Below, piece by piece: positions 1-5,771 of a stretch of DNA of 11,276 nucleotides (position 1 is its first letter; every line of letters begins with the position of its first letter). Position numbers and translations under genes: made by a program. Origin of the DNA: DASQVO01 sp035640715 (GTDB lineage Bacteria > Actinomycetota > Actinomycetes > Streptosporangiales > Streptosporangiaceae); the NCBI GenBank assembly GCA_035640715.1, contig DASQVO010000056.1, positions 1-11,276 of the forward strand. The letters are read 5' to 3'. The notes under the pieces were generated by a model. The model was not told the DNA's origin. It made no database searches and saw only the letters and a program-made list of their open reading frames with translations.

Positions 1-181
1 GCAGCGGGGCGACCTTCTCCGCCGGGGTGTTGAGCTTGATCGCGGCGCGGGAGGCATTGACGTTGAAGCGCCGGTTGGTGAGGATCTGGCCGCCCACCCC
101 GGCCGCCGCTGCCACGCCTGCCACCGAAAGGCCTGAGGCCAGGAATCTGCGGCGGTTGATGCCGCCTGCGTCCGCACTCAT
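1..181 (-). CDS. Molybdopterin-dependent (sulfite-oxidase-like) oxidoreductase, N-terminus only
   Basis: The gene runs off the left edge; only about the first 60 residues are visible. The ATG is at 181-179 and overlaps the TGA of the upstream gene (ATGA), so translation is probably coupled. Residues 10-13 read NRRR followed by FLASG and an Ala/Gly/Val-rich stretch, a twin-arginine-type export or anchor segment. The text after it, LTNRRFNVNASRAAIKL, matches my memory of the segment just before the Mo-cofactor (sulfite oxidase) domain in actinobacterial molybdopterin-dependent oxidoreductases. The catalytic domain, with its Mo-ligand cysteine, is outside the window, so activity cannot be judged. 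In the homologs I recall, this segment follows a four-helix membrane domain in the same polypeptide; here that domain is the neighbouring gene. Family assignment rests on a short fragment plus context. Confidence 0.72.
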   Translation of the reverse strand, partial: MSADAGGINRRRFLASGLSVAGVAAAAGVGGQILTNRRFNVNASRAAIKLNTPAEKVAPL

Positions 182-1137
182 GCGCCCGCACCGCCTGTGC
201 TCGCGCGGCCTGTGCTCGCGCGGCCGGTCCGGTGGTAGCCGTGGCGGGCTCGGCGCGTGGCTGCCGCCAGGGGCCGCGGAGCGGCGGCGCGGACGAGGAG
301 TATCAGCGCCGCCACCCCGGCCACGCCGCCGATGAGGGAGGGGACCACATCGGTGACATGGCTCTCGGGCCGGGTCAGCGCCACGAACGCGCCGAAGATC
401 CCGAAGGCCGCCATCCCGGTGACGCCGGCCATGAGGCGCTTCCTCGCGGCTATGCCGATGATCATGGCGATGATCGCGATGACCACGTACATGCCTAGCA
501 GGAGAACGTTCTTGTCGTTCTGGCCGAAGTACTGGATGGCGAATTCCTTGACCACGGACGGCGTCCGGTCGATCGCGGCCTCGCCGACCGCGATCACCGG
601 CGACGCCTGCGGCCGCACGAACGCCGCGGCCAGGATGGCGACGCCGATCGCCATCGCGCCCGACAGCAGGCCCGTGACGATGCCTGCCAGGAATCCACGG
701 CTGCCACGGCGGCGTGACCTGCCGCCGGTCCCCTCGCCGTCCGCGCCGCGGCCCGCCGTGGCCAGCTCCAGCTCCTGATAGATCGCCGTGCCGGTGGACG
801 TCGGGTCCTGGTAGCCGGCGGGGTCCTGGTAGCCGACGGGGTCCTGGTAGCCGGCGGGGTCCTGGTAACCGGCGGGGCCCTGATAGCCGGCGGGGCCCTG
901 ATAGCCGGCGGGGTCCTGGTAACCGTCCGAGGCGAAGTAACCAGCCCGGTCCTGGTAGCCCGCCGCGCTGCCGTACCCGGCGGCGCCAGTTTCCAGGCTG
1001 CCCGTAGCAGCCCGGTAGCCCGCGCCATCCCGGTCGCTGGCGGGAGCCTGATGACCATCTGGGTTCTGATACCGCGCCGCGCCGGCGTAGCTGTCGCCAC
1101 GTAGGTGCTGGTAGCGCGAAAGGCCCTGGTAGCTCAT
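178..1137 (-). CDS. Four-helix membrane protein with GYQDPA-repeat N-terminus; membrane half of molybdoenzyme
   Basis: 319 residues. Residues 1-145 are Tyr/Gln/Gly/Ala-rich and low in complexity, with seven tandem GYQ(D/G)P(A/V/T) hexapeptides at about 72-113 and a basic patch SRRRGSRG at 141-148. Four hydrophobic segments follow at about 149-173, 211-231, 236-255 and 264-283. The loop between the first two contains AVGEAAIDRTPSVVKEFAI and then FGQNDKNVLL. This pattern matches the N-terminal membrane domain I recall from actinobacterial molybdopterin-dependent oxidoreductases. The protein then ends in an Arg/Gly/Ala tail and a TGA inside the start codon of the molybdoenzyme gene. It probably anchors that enzyme and may pass electrons to it, though no haem-ligand pattern is evident. 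The start ATG lacks a clear Shine-Dalgarno sequence. It begins 37 bases after the GT87 gene, so it is likely in the same operon. The repeat-rich N-terminus is probably disordered and cytoplasmic. Confidence 0.75.
   Translation of the reverse strand: MSYQGLSRYQHLRGDSYAGAARYQNPDGHQAPASDRDGAGYRAATGSLETGAAGYGSAAGYQDRAGYFASDGYQDPAGYQGPAGYQGPAGYQDPAGYQDPVGYQDPAGYQDPTSTGTAIYQELELATAGRGADGEGTGGRSRRRGSRGFLAGIVTGLLSGAMAIGVAILAAAFVRPQASPVIAVGEAAIDRTPSVVKEFAIQYFGQNDKNVLLLGMYVVIAIIAMIIGIAARKRLMAGVTGMAAFGIFGAFVALTRPESHVTDVVPSLIGGVAGVAALILLVRAAAPRPLAAATRRARHGYHRTGRASTGRASTGGAGA
193..222. repeat. 15-bp perfect tandem duplication
   Basis: The unit GCCTGTGCTCGCGCG occurs twice back to back (193-207 and 208-222), with three bases of a third copy after it. 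On the minus strand it encodes a duplicated RASTG pentapeptide in the C-terminal tail of the membrane protein, about 12 bases from the junction with the molybdoenzyme gene. It is in frame, so it does not itself cause the gene split. Confidence 0.9.
803..928. repeat. Seven tandem 18-bp units encoding GYQ(D/G)PA
   Basis: Seven contiguous 18-bp units start at 803, 821, 839, 857, 875, 893 and 911. The plus-strand consensus is GGGTCCTGGTAGCCGGCG. The copies at 875 and 893 are identical to each other and differ from the others by GGCCCTGATA. The last copy has decayed at its 3' end. The array encodes the Tyr-Gln-Asp-Pro repeat of the membrane protein and is a likely site of copy-number change. Confidence 0.95.
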
Positions 1138-1146
1138 GAACTCAAT

Positions 1147-1174
1147 CTGGCCCGCCCGCGGGGCCGCCGGCCAG
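1147..1174. other. GC-rich inverted repeat between GT87 and membrane-protein genes
   Basis: CTGGCC (1147-1152) and GGCCAG (1169-1174) can pair, with further G/C pairing possible inside. It sits directly after the GT87 stop codon and ends 10 bases before the start of the membrane-protein gene. It has no T tract. It could slow or partly stop transcription between the genes or stabilise the upstream mRNA end; at this GC content it may also be chance. Confidence 0.35.
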
Positions 1175-2704
1175 TTACTGGCGGACCGGTAAGCGAGTGG
1201 TAAGAAAGCCGGAAGGCGTGCCCCCGGCAGGCCTGTCCTCCGAAGGCGTGTCTTCTGAAGGCGCGGTCCCGCCGGGCGTGGCCGCGGCCAATGCCGTGAC
1301 CGCCGGCGGGGAGCCGACCGATGGCTGGAGCGGCCGGCCGCTGCGCCGGGCGATGATCCGGCGGGCCGCCCAGACGGCCGCGACGAAGAGCGCCGCCAGC
1401 CCGTATCCGGTCGCGGCGGGATCGGGAATCGTCAGCCTGCCCATGGCGGGCTCGGCCGCGAGATAACCGCCGGCCGCGAACGCGAGCCATTCCGGGCGGC
1501 CGTCCAGCACGACCAGCATCACCAGCAGAATCGCATACCACTGGTAGGCAGGTGTCGCCACGGCCAGGGCCACCCCGGTCATCACGACCGCGCCGTTCCA
1601 GGGCCGGTCCGGGTCGGAGAATCGCAGCACGGCCAGGCCGGTCACGGCGAGCACACCCGCGGCGATCGCGAGGGCCAGCTTCCCGCTGGCCACGAGCCCG
1701 ATCACGGCAAACCGGCTGCCGTTGTTGTAGCCGTTCTGCTGCAGGTAAGCCGGGAGGAAGCCGAGCACCTTGCTGCCGACCGCGATCACGTGGGGCAGGT
1801 AGACGACGGCGACCGCACCGCCCGCGGCGATGAGAACGTCTCGCCACCGGCGCCGCAGCACCGCGGGCGCCACGAGTACGGGCGTCATCTTCGTGGCTAT
1901 CGCCAGCCCGAGCAGCGCACCGCCAGTGAGCGCGCCCCGCCGCCCTCCGTTCGGCCTGGCCAGGATGAGCAGCGCGACGGCCGTCAGCGCGACGGCGAGC
2001 ACATCGACGTGTGCGCTGTTGCCGGCTTCGAATGCGACCGTCGGGCACCACGCCCACAGCGCCGCCAGTCGCAGGTCCCGGCCCATCGACCGGAGCCCGG
2101 CGAGCAGCAGCAGCGTAACGAGGATCGCGCAGGCCCCGGCCGCGGCCTGCACCGGCGTTGATCCGCTGCGCACGGGCGTGACGTAGTGCAGGGCGAGGAA
2201 GTAGGCTTCCGCGACCGGCGGGTAGATCGTCGGCACGGTAGGCCGGTTGATCCGTGTGCAGCCCGGCACCAGGGTCTGACCGGGCTGGCCCGGATCCGGC
2301 GTGCCGGGTGCGACACAGTACGGAGCGTGCGAGGGCCAGAGGAACGGGTCCCGCAGGTGCGCGATCTGCGGGGCTGAGGGGACATAGGCGTACGGGTCGA
2401 TCCCGGCTGCCTGAACGCGCCCGTCCCACATGTAGCGGTACAGGTCACTGCTTAGCTGCGGTGGCGCCGAGATCGCGACGAGCTGGATGACTATGCCGCC
2501 GATCAGGATGAGTGCCACCGACCACCGCAGCGGGATCCCGCGCAGCAGCCATACGGCGATGGCGAAGACCATCCATGCGGCGGCGATAAGCGGCAGCAAC
2601 CGCAGATTCGCGGGATCCCGGCCCGGACGAATGACGAGAAGTTCCAGGCCGCAGATCACCACGAGGGCAGCTGCGACCGCGCCGACCCGAACCTTCGCAC
2701 CCAT
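1175..2704 (-). CDS. GT-C superfamily membrane glycosyltransferase, GT87/DUF2029 type
   Basis: 509 residues from the ATG at 2704. An open frame continues 68 codons upstream, but it runs back into the methyltransferase gene and is not membrane-like, so I take the ATG; a GTG at 2740 is the alternative. Ten or more hydrophobic segments are visible, starting at about residues 8-25, 34-54 and 58-79. The first large loop carries SSDLYRYMWDGR at 85-96, then GIDPYAYVPS and later TIYPPVAEAYF. This acidic DLYRY/WDGR loop with YPP is characteristic of GT87-like integral membrane transferases, which use polyprenyl-phosphate sugars outside the membrane; in relatives such as PimE an Asp in this loop is catalytic. 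The acceptor is unknown. The tail is Pro/Ser/Thr-rich with two SED repeats. The gene lies 62 bases after the methyltransferase gene and is probably co-transcribed. Confidence 0.82.
   Translation of the reverse strand: MGAKVRVGAVAAALVVICGLELLVIRPGRDPANLRLLPLIAAAWMVFAIAVWLLRGIPLRWSVALILIGGIVIQLVAISAPPQLSSDLYRYMWDGRVQAAGIDPYAYVPSAPQIAHLRDPFLWPSHAPYCVAPGTPDPGQPGQTLVPGCTRINRPTVPTIYPPVAEAYFLALHYVTPVRSGSTPVQAAAGACAILVTLLLLAGLRSMGRDLRLAALWAWCPTVAFEAGNSAHVDVLAVALTAVALLILARPNGGRRGALTGGALLGLAIATKMTPVLVAPAVLRRRWRDVLIAAGGAVAVVYLPHVIAVGSKVLGFLPAYLQQNGYNNGSRFAVIGLVASGKLALAIAAGVLAVTGLAVLRFSDPDRPWNGAVVMTGVALAVATPAYQWYAILLVMLVVLDGRPEWLAFAAGGYLAAEPAMGRLTIPDPAATGYGLAALFVAAVWAARRIIARRSGRPLQPSVGSPPAVTALAAATPGGTAPSEDTPSEDRPAGGTPSGFLTTRLPVRQ
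1189..1205. promoter_or_regulatory. Candidate 11-bp-period direct repeat upstream of the membrane-protein gene
   Basis: GTAAGC at 1189-1194 and GTAAGA at 1200-1205 are separated by five bases, giving an 11-bp period as in OmpR/PhoB-type operators. It lies inside the last codons of the GT87 gene, about 52-68 bases upstream of the membrane-protein start. It resembles the repeats at 2750-2771 and the promoter elements near 3620 and 6960. Because it overlaps coding sequence, chance is possible. Confidence 0.3.
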
Positions 2705-2749
2705 GGCCGTGACGCTGCCATCCAGGCACTGGCCAGGCACGATTCCCGG

Positions 2750-2771
2750 GGATCGGTAAGGGATCGTTAAG
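2750..2771. promoter_or_regulatory. Two tandem 11-bp units upstream of the GT87 gene
   Basis: GGATCGGTAAG (2750-2760) is followed directly by GGATCGTTAAG (2761-2771), 10 of 11 bases identical. The array overlaps the methyltransferase stop codon and ends 45 bases before the GT87 start. Abutting direct repeats with one-helical-turn spacing are the usual binding form for winged-helix OmpR/PhoB regulators, and such a regulator is encoded nearby. It may mark an internal promoter for GT87. Confidence 0.45.
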
Positions 2772-3405
2772 ACCGCAGGTGCGAGTCCCCGGCCATGAGG
2801 TCGGCAAACCAGCGGCCGCTTGCGTCCCACGTCTGTCCGGGGGTGAGTCCGGCACTGCGCGCGATGCCGCCGATCTGGTCCGCGCCCACGTAGGCCCACG
2901 GAAACCACGCGCCCATGGCGCCTTCCCGGCGCAGGCGGACGTGCCCGCAGCGCAGCGGGACTCCCGGCGGCTGCACTTCCACGAGAGCGTGACCGCCGGG
3001 CGCCAGCAGCTCGTTGACCCGCTGCAACAGCGCGGCCGGGTCACCGCCGATGCCGATGTTCCCGTCAGCCAGCAGGACGGTCATCCAGCGGCCCGCACCG
3101 GGAACCCGGCCGAAGACATCGCGCAGCAGCGCGAGCGCCCCGGCCGACTGCGCCAGCTGGACCGCGAAGGGGGTGATGTCGATGCCCAGTGCGGGGACGC
3201 CTCGCTCGGCGAGCGCGACCGTGAGCCTGCCCGGGCCCGACCCGACGTCGAGTGTGGGGCCATGGCAGCGGTCCACGAGCGACGTGTCGCCGGGCACCGC
3301 GTCGAGCCACCGGTCGACTGCAAGCGGCATGCGAGTGCCGTCAGTGTGTTCGACCTCGGCCTGCACGGCACCGGCCAGCGCCGCCTCGTAAAGTTCGCCG
3401 AGCAC
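2767..3405 (-). CDS. Class I SAM-dependent methyltransferase
   Basis: 212 residues from a GTG at 3405. An open frame extends 48 codons further upstream, but the GTG has a strong Shine-Dalgarno sequence (GGGAGGAG, 3417-3410) with suitable spacing. The text upstream is not protein-like, and VLGELYEAALAG is a plausible family N-terminus. The Rossmann-type SAM site is clear: LDVGSGPGRL at residues 52-61 (motif I), the acidic residue ending strand 2 in GIDI (Asp76), a LLADGNIG segment, and LLAPGGHALVEVQ as the post-II/III strand. The substrate cannot be read from sequence. Next to glycosyltransferases and a sugar epimerase, an O-methyltransferase acting on a sugar or a lipid-linked intermediate is a reasonable guess. 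It is the first gene of the leftward operon and is divergent from the response regulator. Confidence 0.85.
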   Translation of the reverse strand: MLGELYEAALAGAVQAEVEHTDGTRMPLAVDRWLDAVPGDTSLVDRCHGPTLDVGSGPGRLTVALAERGVPALGIDITPFAVQLAQSAGALALLRDVFGRVPGAGRWMTVLLADGNIGIGGDPAALLQRVNELLAPGGHALVEVQPPGVPLRCGHVRLRREGAMGAWFPWAYVGADQIGGIARSAGLTPGQTWDASGRWFADLMAGDSHLRS

Positions 3406-3409
3406 GCGT

Positions 3410-3450
3410 CTCCTCCCTGGGGAGATCACGCGGTTTTCCGCCTGGTCTCC
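3410..3450 (-). promoter_or_regulatory. Methyltransferase RBS with adjacent 30-nt stem-loop
   Basis: The strong SD at 3417-3410 is directly preceded, on the minus strand, by an imperfect hairpin at 3450-3421. GGAGA pairs with TCTCC at the base, CA with TG in the middle and GCGG with CCGC at the top, with an AAAA loop and two internal mismatches. The 3' arm TCTCC can instead pair with GGAGA inside the SD region (3413-3409). The two pairings exclude each other, a layout typical of translational switches. This is inference from pairing only. Confidence 0.45.
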
Positions 3451-3516
3451 GACGTGTCCTGCGCCACAGGTTTGGTGAATCCCCGCGGGCTTTACAAAGG
3501 CGGCGGGCAGCCGCCG

Positions 3517-3551
3517 GTGTGCCGCCGCCCGGCCAGGCGGCCCGGGCACAC
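3517..3551. other. Strong composite hairpin in the divergent intergenic region
   Basis: GTGTGCC (3517-3523) pairs with GGCACAC (3545-3551). Inside it GCCGCC (3524-3529) pairs with GGCGGC (3536-3541), with a six-base loop and a three-base bulge. All 13 pairs are Watson-Crick. It lies about 110 bases upstream of the methyltransferase start and about 145 bases upstream of the regulator start. It could be a leader structure, a small-RNA terminator or a protein-binding site; no T tract follows on either strand. Confidence 0.4.
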
Positions 3552-3610
3552 CGCCCGACCCTCGAAGTCTGCACGGCTTCCAGCCCGGCCGGCATCGGGT
3601 TCAGATCATC

Positions 3611-3635
3611 GTCACTGAGCTTACGAAGCGGTGAC
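3611..3635. promoter_or_regulatory. Candidate operator shared with the epimerase/GT2 promoter (site A)
   Basis: On the minus strand, 3635-3617 reads GTCACCGCTTCGTAAGCTC. This matches 17 of 19 bases of 6960-6978 on the plus strand. Half-sites GTCAC and GTAAG are 11 bp apart, as expected for an OmpR/PhoB-type dimer. GTCAC at 3611-3615 and GTGAC at 3631-3635 also form an outer dyad. It lies between the methyltransferase and response-regulator genes and could control both, including autoregulation. Confidence 0.6.
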
Positions 3636-3643
3636 GGATTTGT

Positions 3644-3651
3644 CGTATAAG
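3644..3651 (+). promoter_or_regulatory. Candidate -10 region, CGTATAAG
   Basis: CGTATAAG at 3644-3651 ends 7 bases before an in-frame ATG at 3659 and 46 bases before the SD-linked ATG at 3698. The same 8-mer precedes the GT2 gene at 7001-7008. No convincing -35 hexamer is visible at standard spacing, and the last base of the hexamer is G, not T. Confidence 0.35.
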
Positions 3652-3697
3652 GCCATTCATGCTGGTCAAAAGCATCTACCGTGATGACAGGACACCT

Positions 3698-4447
3698 ATG
3701 GACGGGAGGCCGCAGCGAATCATGGTGGCCACGGTGCACAATCCCGATCCGCCAGGCCGGATCGTGGTCGTCGACGACGACCCGACCGTCGCGGACGTCG
3801 TCGGACGATACCTGGTCCGTGACGGTCACCGCGTCGAGTGCGTGCGCGACGGGCACGAGGCGCTCCGCAGGGTCGCGGAAGAGCCGCCCGACCTCGTCGT
3901 TCTCGACCTTATGCTGCCCGGCATCGACGGCCTGGAGGTCTGCCGTCAGCTACGGGCCCGGTGGCCGATCCCGGTGGTCATGCTGACCGCGCTCGGCGAC
4001 GAGACCGACCGCCTGGCGGGTTTCGAGACGGGTGCCGACGACTACGTGACGAAGCCGTTCAGCCCCCGTGAGCTGGCGCTGCGGGTGCGATCCGTGCTGC
4101 GCCGCGCGAGAGGAACCGGCCTGCCGGACAGGCATCCGGAGGGCGTCATCGCCGATGGCGACCTCATGATTGACCTCACCGCACACGAGGTCAGGGCCGG
4201 CGGCTCGCTGGTGTCGCTCACCTCCCGTGAATATGACCTGCTGGTGTTCCTCATGCAGCACCCGCGCAAGGCTTTCACCCGCGAGCAGCTCCTGCACCAG
4301 GTGTGGAGCTGGACGTTCGGTGACACGTCAACGGTGACCGTGCACGTCCGCAGGCTGCGCGAGAAGCTCGAATCGGACCCGACGCTGCCGCGCCGGATCG
4401 TGACGGTCTGGGGCGTCGGCTACCGCTACGAGCCGGAGGCAGTGTGA
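3698..4447 (+). CDS. OmpR/PhoB-family response regulator
   Basis: 249 residues from the ATG at 3698, chosen because AGGA (3689-3692) stands five bases before it. In-frame ATGs at 3659 (possibly leaderless) and 3722 (GGGAGG twelve bases away) are alternatives, so the N-terminus is uncertain by 8 to 13 residues. Residues 21-132 are a receiver domain: acidic cluster DDD at 26-28, phosphoacceptor Asp70 in VVLDLMLPG, Thr97 in VVMLTALG, and Lys119 in DDYVTKPFSPREL. Residues about 150-245 are a winged-helix DNA-binding domain with LTSREYDLL, AFTREQLLHQVW, TVTVHVRRLREKLE and VWGVGYRY. All key phosphorylation residues are present. It overlaps the kinase gene by one base (TGATG), so the two form a cognate pair. 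It is the best candidate to bind the 11-bp-period repeats found in this locus. Confidence 0.93.
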   Translation: MDGRPQRIMVATVHNPDPPGRIVVVDDDPTVADVVGRYLVRDGHRVECVRDGHEALRRVAEEPPDLVVLDLMLPGIDGLEVCRQLRARWPIPVVMLTALGDETDRLAGFETGADDYVTKPFSPRELALRVRSVLRRARGTGLPDRHPEGVIADGDLMIDLTAHEVRAGGSLVSLTSREYDLLVFLMQHPRKAFTREQLLHQVWSWTFGDTSTVTVHVRRLREKLESDPTLPRRIVTVWGVGYRYEPEAV

Positions 4448-5688
4448 TGGCCTTGTCCGTGCCCGCCGTGCCCATGGCGGGGCCAATGCCTGGCGTTCAG
4501 TGGTCCGACCTGGCCAAGGTCTCGGAGACCATTGCCGTGATCGCCGTGGTGACGACCGTGATCGGGCTGTGCGCGCTGCGTATGCTCACGGGCCGTTCCA
4601 TCCGCACGATGCTCACGCTGATCTCGGGCGTGACGGTGCTCACTTCCCTGCTCGGCGTCGGCGGTATCACCTACATCATGGTGGGCAATGCCCAGGACCG
4701 CGAGGTCATGCTGGAGCTGCTGTTCATCGCCGGCCTGGCCGGATTCACGGTGGCCCTGGTGATCGGCCGCAAGCTCACCGCCTCAAGCAAGCTGCTCCTG
4801 ACCTCGGTGCAGAAGGTCGGCGACAGCGGCCTGTACATTCCGCCGGTCGCGACGCTGCCCGCGGAGCTGGCCGGCCTGTCCGACGGGCTCGTGGCCGCCC
4901 ATGAACGCCTGGCCCAGGCCCACTCGCGTGAGCGCGCGCTGGAGTCGAGCCGGCGCGAGCTGGTCGCGTGGGTGAGCCATGATCTGCGTACCCCGCTCGC
5001 CGGGCTGCGGGCGATGGCCGAGGCGCTGGAAGACCAGGTCGTCGTGGATCCGAGGACGGTCAGCACCTATCACACGCAGATACGGCGTGAGGTCGACCGC
5101 CTCTCCGCCATGATCGACGACCTGTTCGAGCTTTCCCGCATTCACGCGGGCGCGCTGCGGCTGTCCCGCCGCCTCGTCGGGCTCGACGATCTGATTGCCG
5201 AGGTCCTCGCCAGCGCGGAGCCGGTCGCGCGGGCCAAGGGCGTCCGGCTGGCTGGGTCCGCGGTACGCGGCATGCCGGTCTACGTCGATTCGGCCGAGTT
5301 CGGGCGCGCGCTGCGTAACCTCGCCATCAACGCCATCCGGCACACTCCCTCCGACGGGACGGTCGAGGTCCTCGGCGATGTCCAGCGGGGAATGGCACGC
5401 TTCAGCGTGTCGGACGCCTGCGGCGGCATCCCGCCGCAGGATCTGCCGCGCGTCTTCGACGTGGCATTCCGCGGCGAGTCGGCCCGTACGCCAGGGCCGC
5501 AGGAGGGTGCCGGGCTGGGGCTCAGCATCGCCCGCGGCATCGTCGAGGCGCATGCGGGCCAGATCGGCGTGCGCAACGCCGGGCCCGGCTGCCAGTTCGT
5601 CATCCGGCTGCCGCTGGCCCGGCCCGCCGTCCCAGCCGTGTCCCGCCCCGCTCCCCGCCGGGCGCGGGCCGTCCCGGCCGCCGGTTAG
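4447..5688 (+). CDS. Membrane sensor histidine kinase, partner of the upstream regulator
   Basis: 413 residues from the ATG at 4447, which shares its A with the regulator's TGA. GGAGG at 4435-4439 gives the ribosome site; a GTG one codon earlier is less likely. Hydrophobic segments lie at about 26-46, 53-79 and 89-107. The loops between them are short, so there is no large extracytoplasmic sensor domain. A HAMP-like linker runs to about residue 165. The dimerisation and phosphoacceptor domain has WVSHDLRTPLAGLRAMAE with His178. The ATPase domain has the N box RNLAINAIRHTP (about 290-301), a G1 box SDACGGIP (Asp323) and a G2 box GAGLGLSIARGIVEAH (from 354). The C-terminus ends in a Pro/Arg/Ala tail. 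Kinase motifs look intact. The signal is probably sensed in or at the membrane, or through a partner protein. Confidence 0.92.
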   Translation: MALSVPAVPMAGPMPGVQWSDLAKVSETIAVIAVVTTVIGLCALRMLTGRSIRTMLTLISGVTVLTSLLGVGGITYIMVGNAQDREVMLELLFIAGLAGFTVALVIGRKLTASSKLLLTSVQKVGDSGLYIPPVATLPAELAGLSDGLVAAHERLAQAHSRERALESSRRELVAWVSHDLRTPLAGLRAMAEALEDQVVVDPRTVSTYHTQIRREVDRLSAMIDDLFELSRIHAGALRLSRRLVGLDDLIAEVLASAEPVARAKGVRLAGSAVRGMPVYVDSAEFGRALRNLAINAIRHTPSDGTVEVLGDVQRGMARFSVSDACGGIPPQDLPRVFDVAFRGESARTPGPQEGAGLGLSIARGIVEAHAGQIGVRNAGPGCQFVIRLPLARPAVPAVSRPAPRRARAVPAAG

Positions 5689-5736
5689 GGACCTCGTCCG
5701 GGCTGAACACCCTCGGTGCCCTCCAGGATGTTCAAG

Positions 5737-5751
5737 ATCTCATAGCGAGAT
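5737..5751. terminator. Weak stem-loop between convergent kinase and epimerase genes
   Basis: ATCTC (5737-5741) and GAGAT (5747-5751) pair around a five-base loop in the 83-base convergent gap. Two more A-T pairs are possible after a mismatch. The stem is AT-rich and no T run follows, so a terminator role is only tentative. Nothing else is visible in this gap. Confidence 0.2.
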
Positions 5752-5771
5752 GTTAGCCGCCACGCGCATCG

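Noticed and set aside
803..928. CRISPR-like array
   Set aside because: Units abut with no spacers and encode an in-frame protein repeat.
1134..2429. 431-residue minus-strand frame
   Set aside because: Out-of-frame shadow of the GT87 gene; extremely Arg-rich with no hydrophobic segments or motifs.
2779..3618. 279-residue plus-strand frame
   Set aside because: Antisense to the methyltransferase, whose SAM motif and SD are clear; no ribosome site or motif of its own.
3659..3697. Longer N-terminus of the response regulator
   Set aside because: Possible if the transcript is leaderless, but the SD-linked ATG at 3698 is better supported and the extra residues are not part of the receiver domain.
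4783..5553. 256-residue minus-strand frame
   Set aside because: Antisense to the histidine kinase; composition is typical of a GC-bias shadow.
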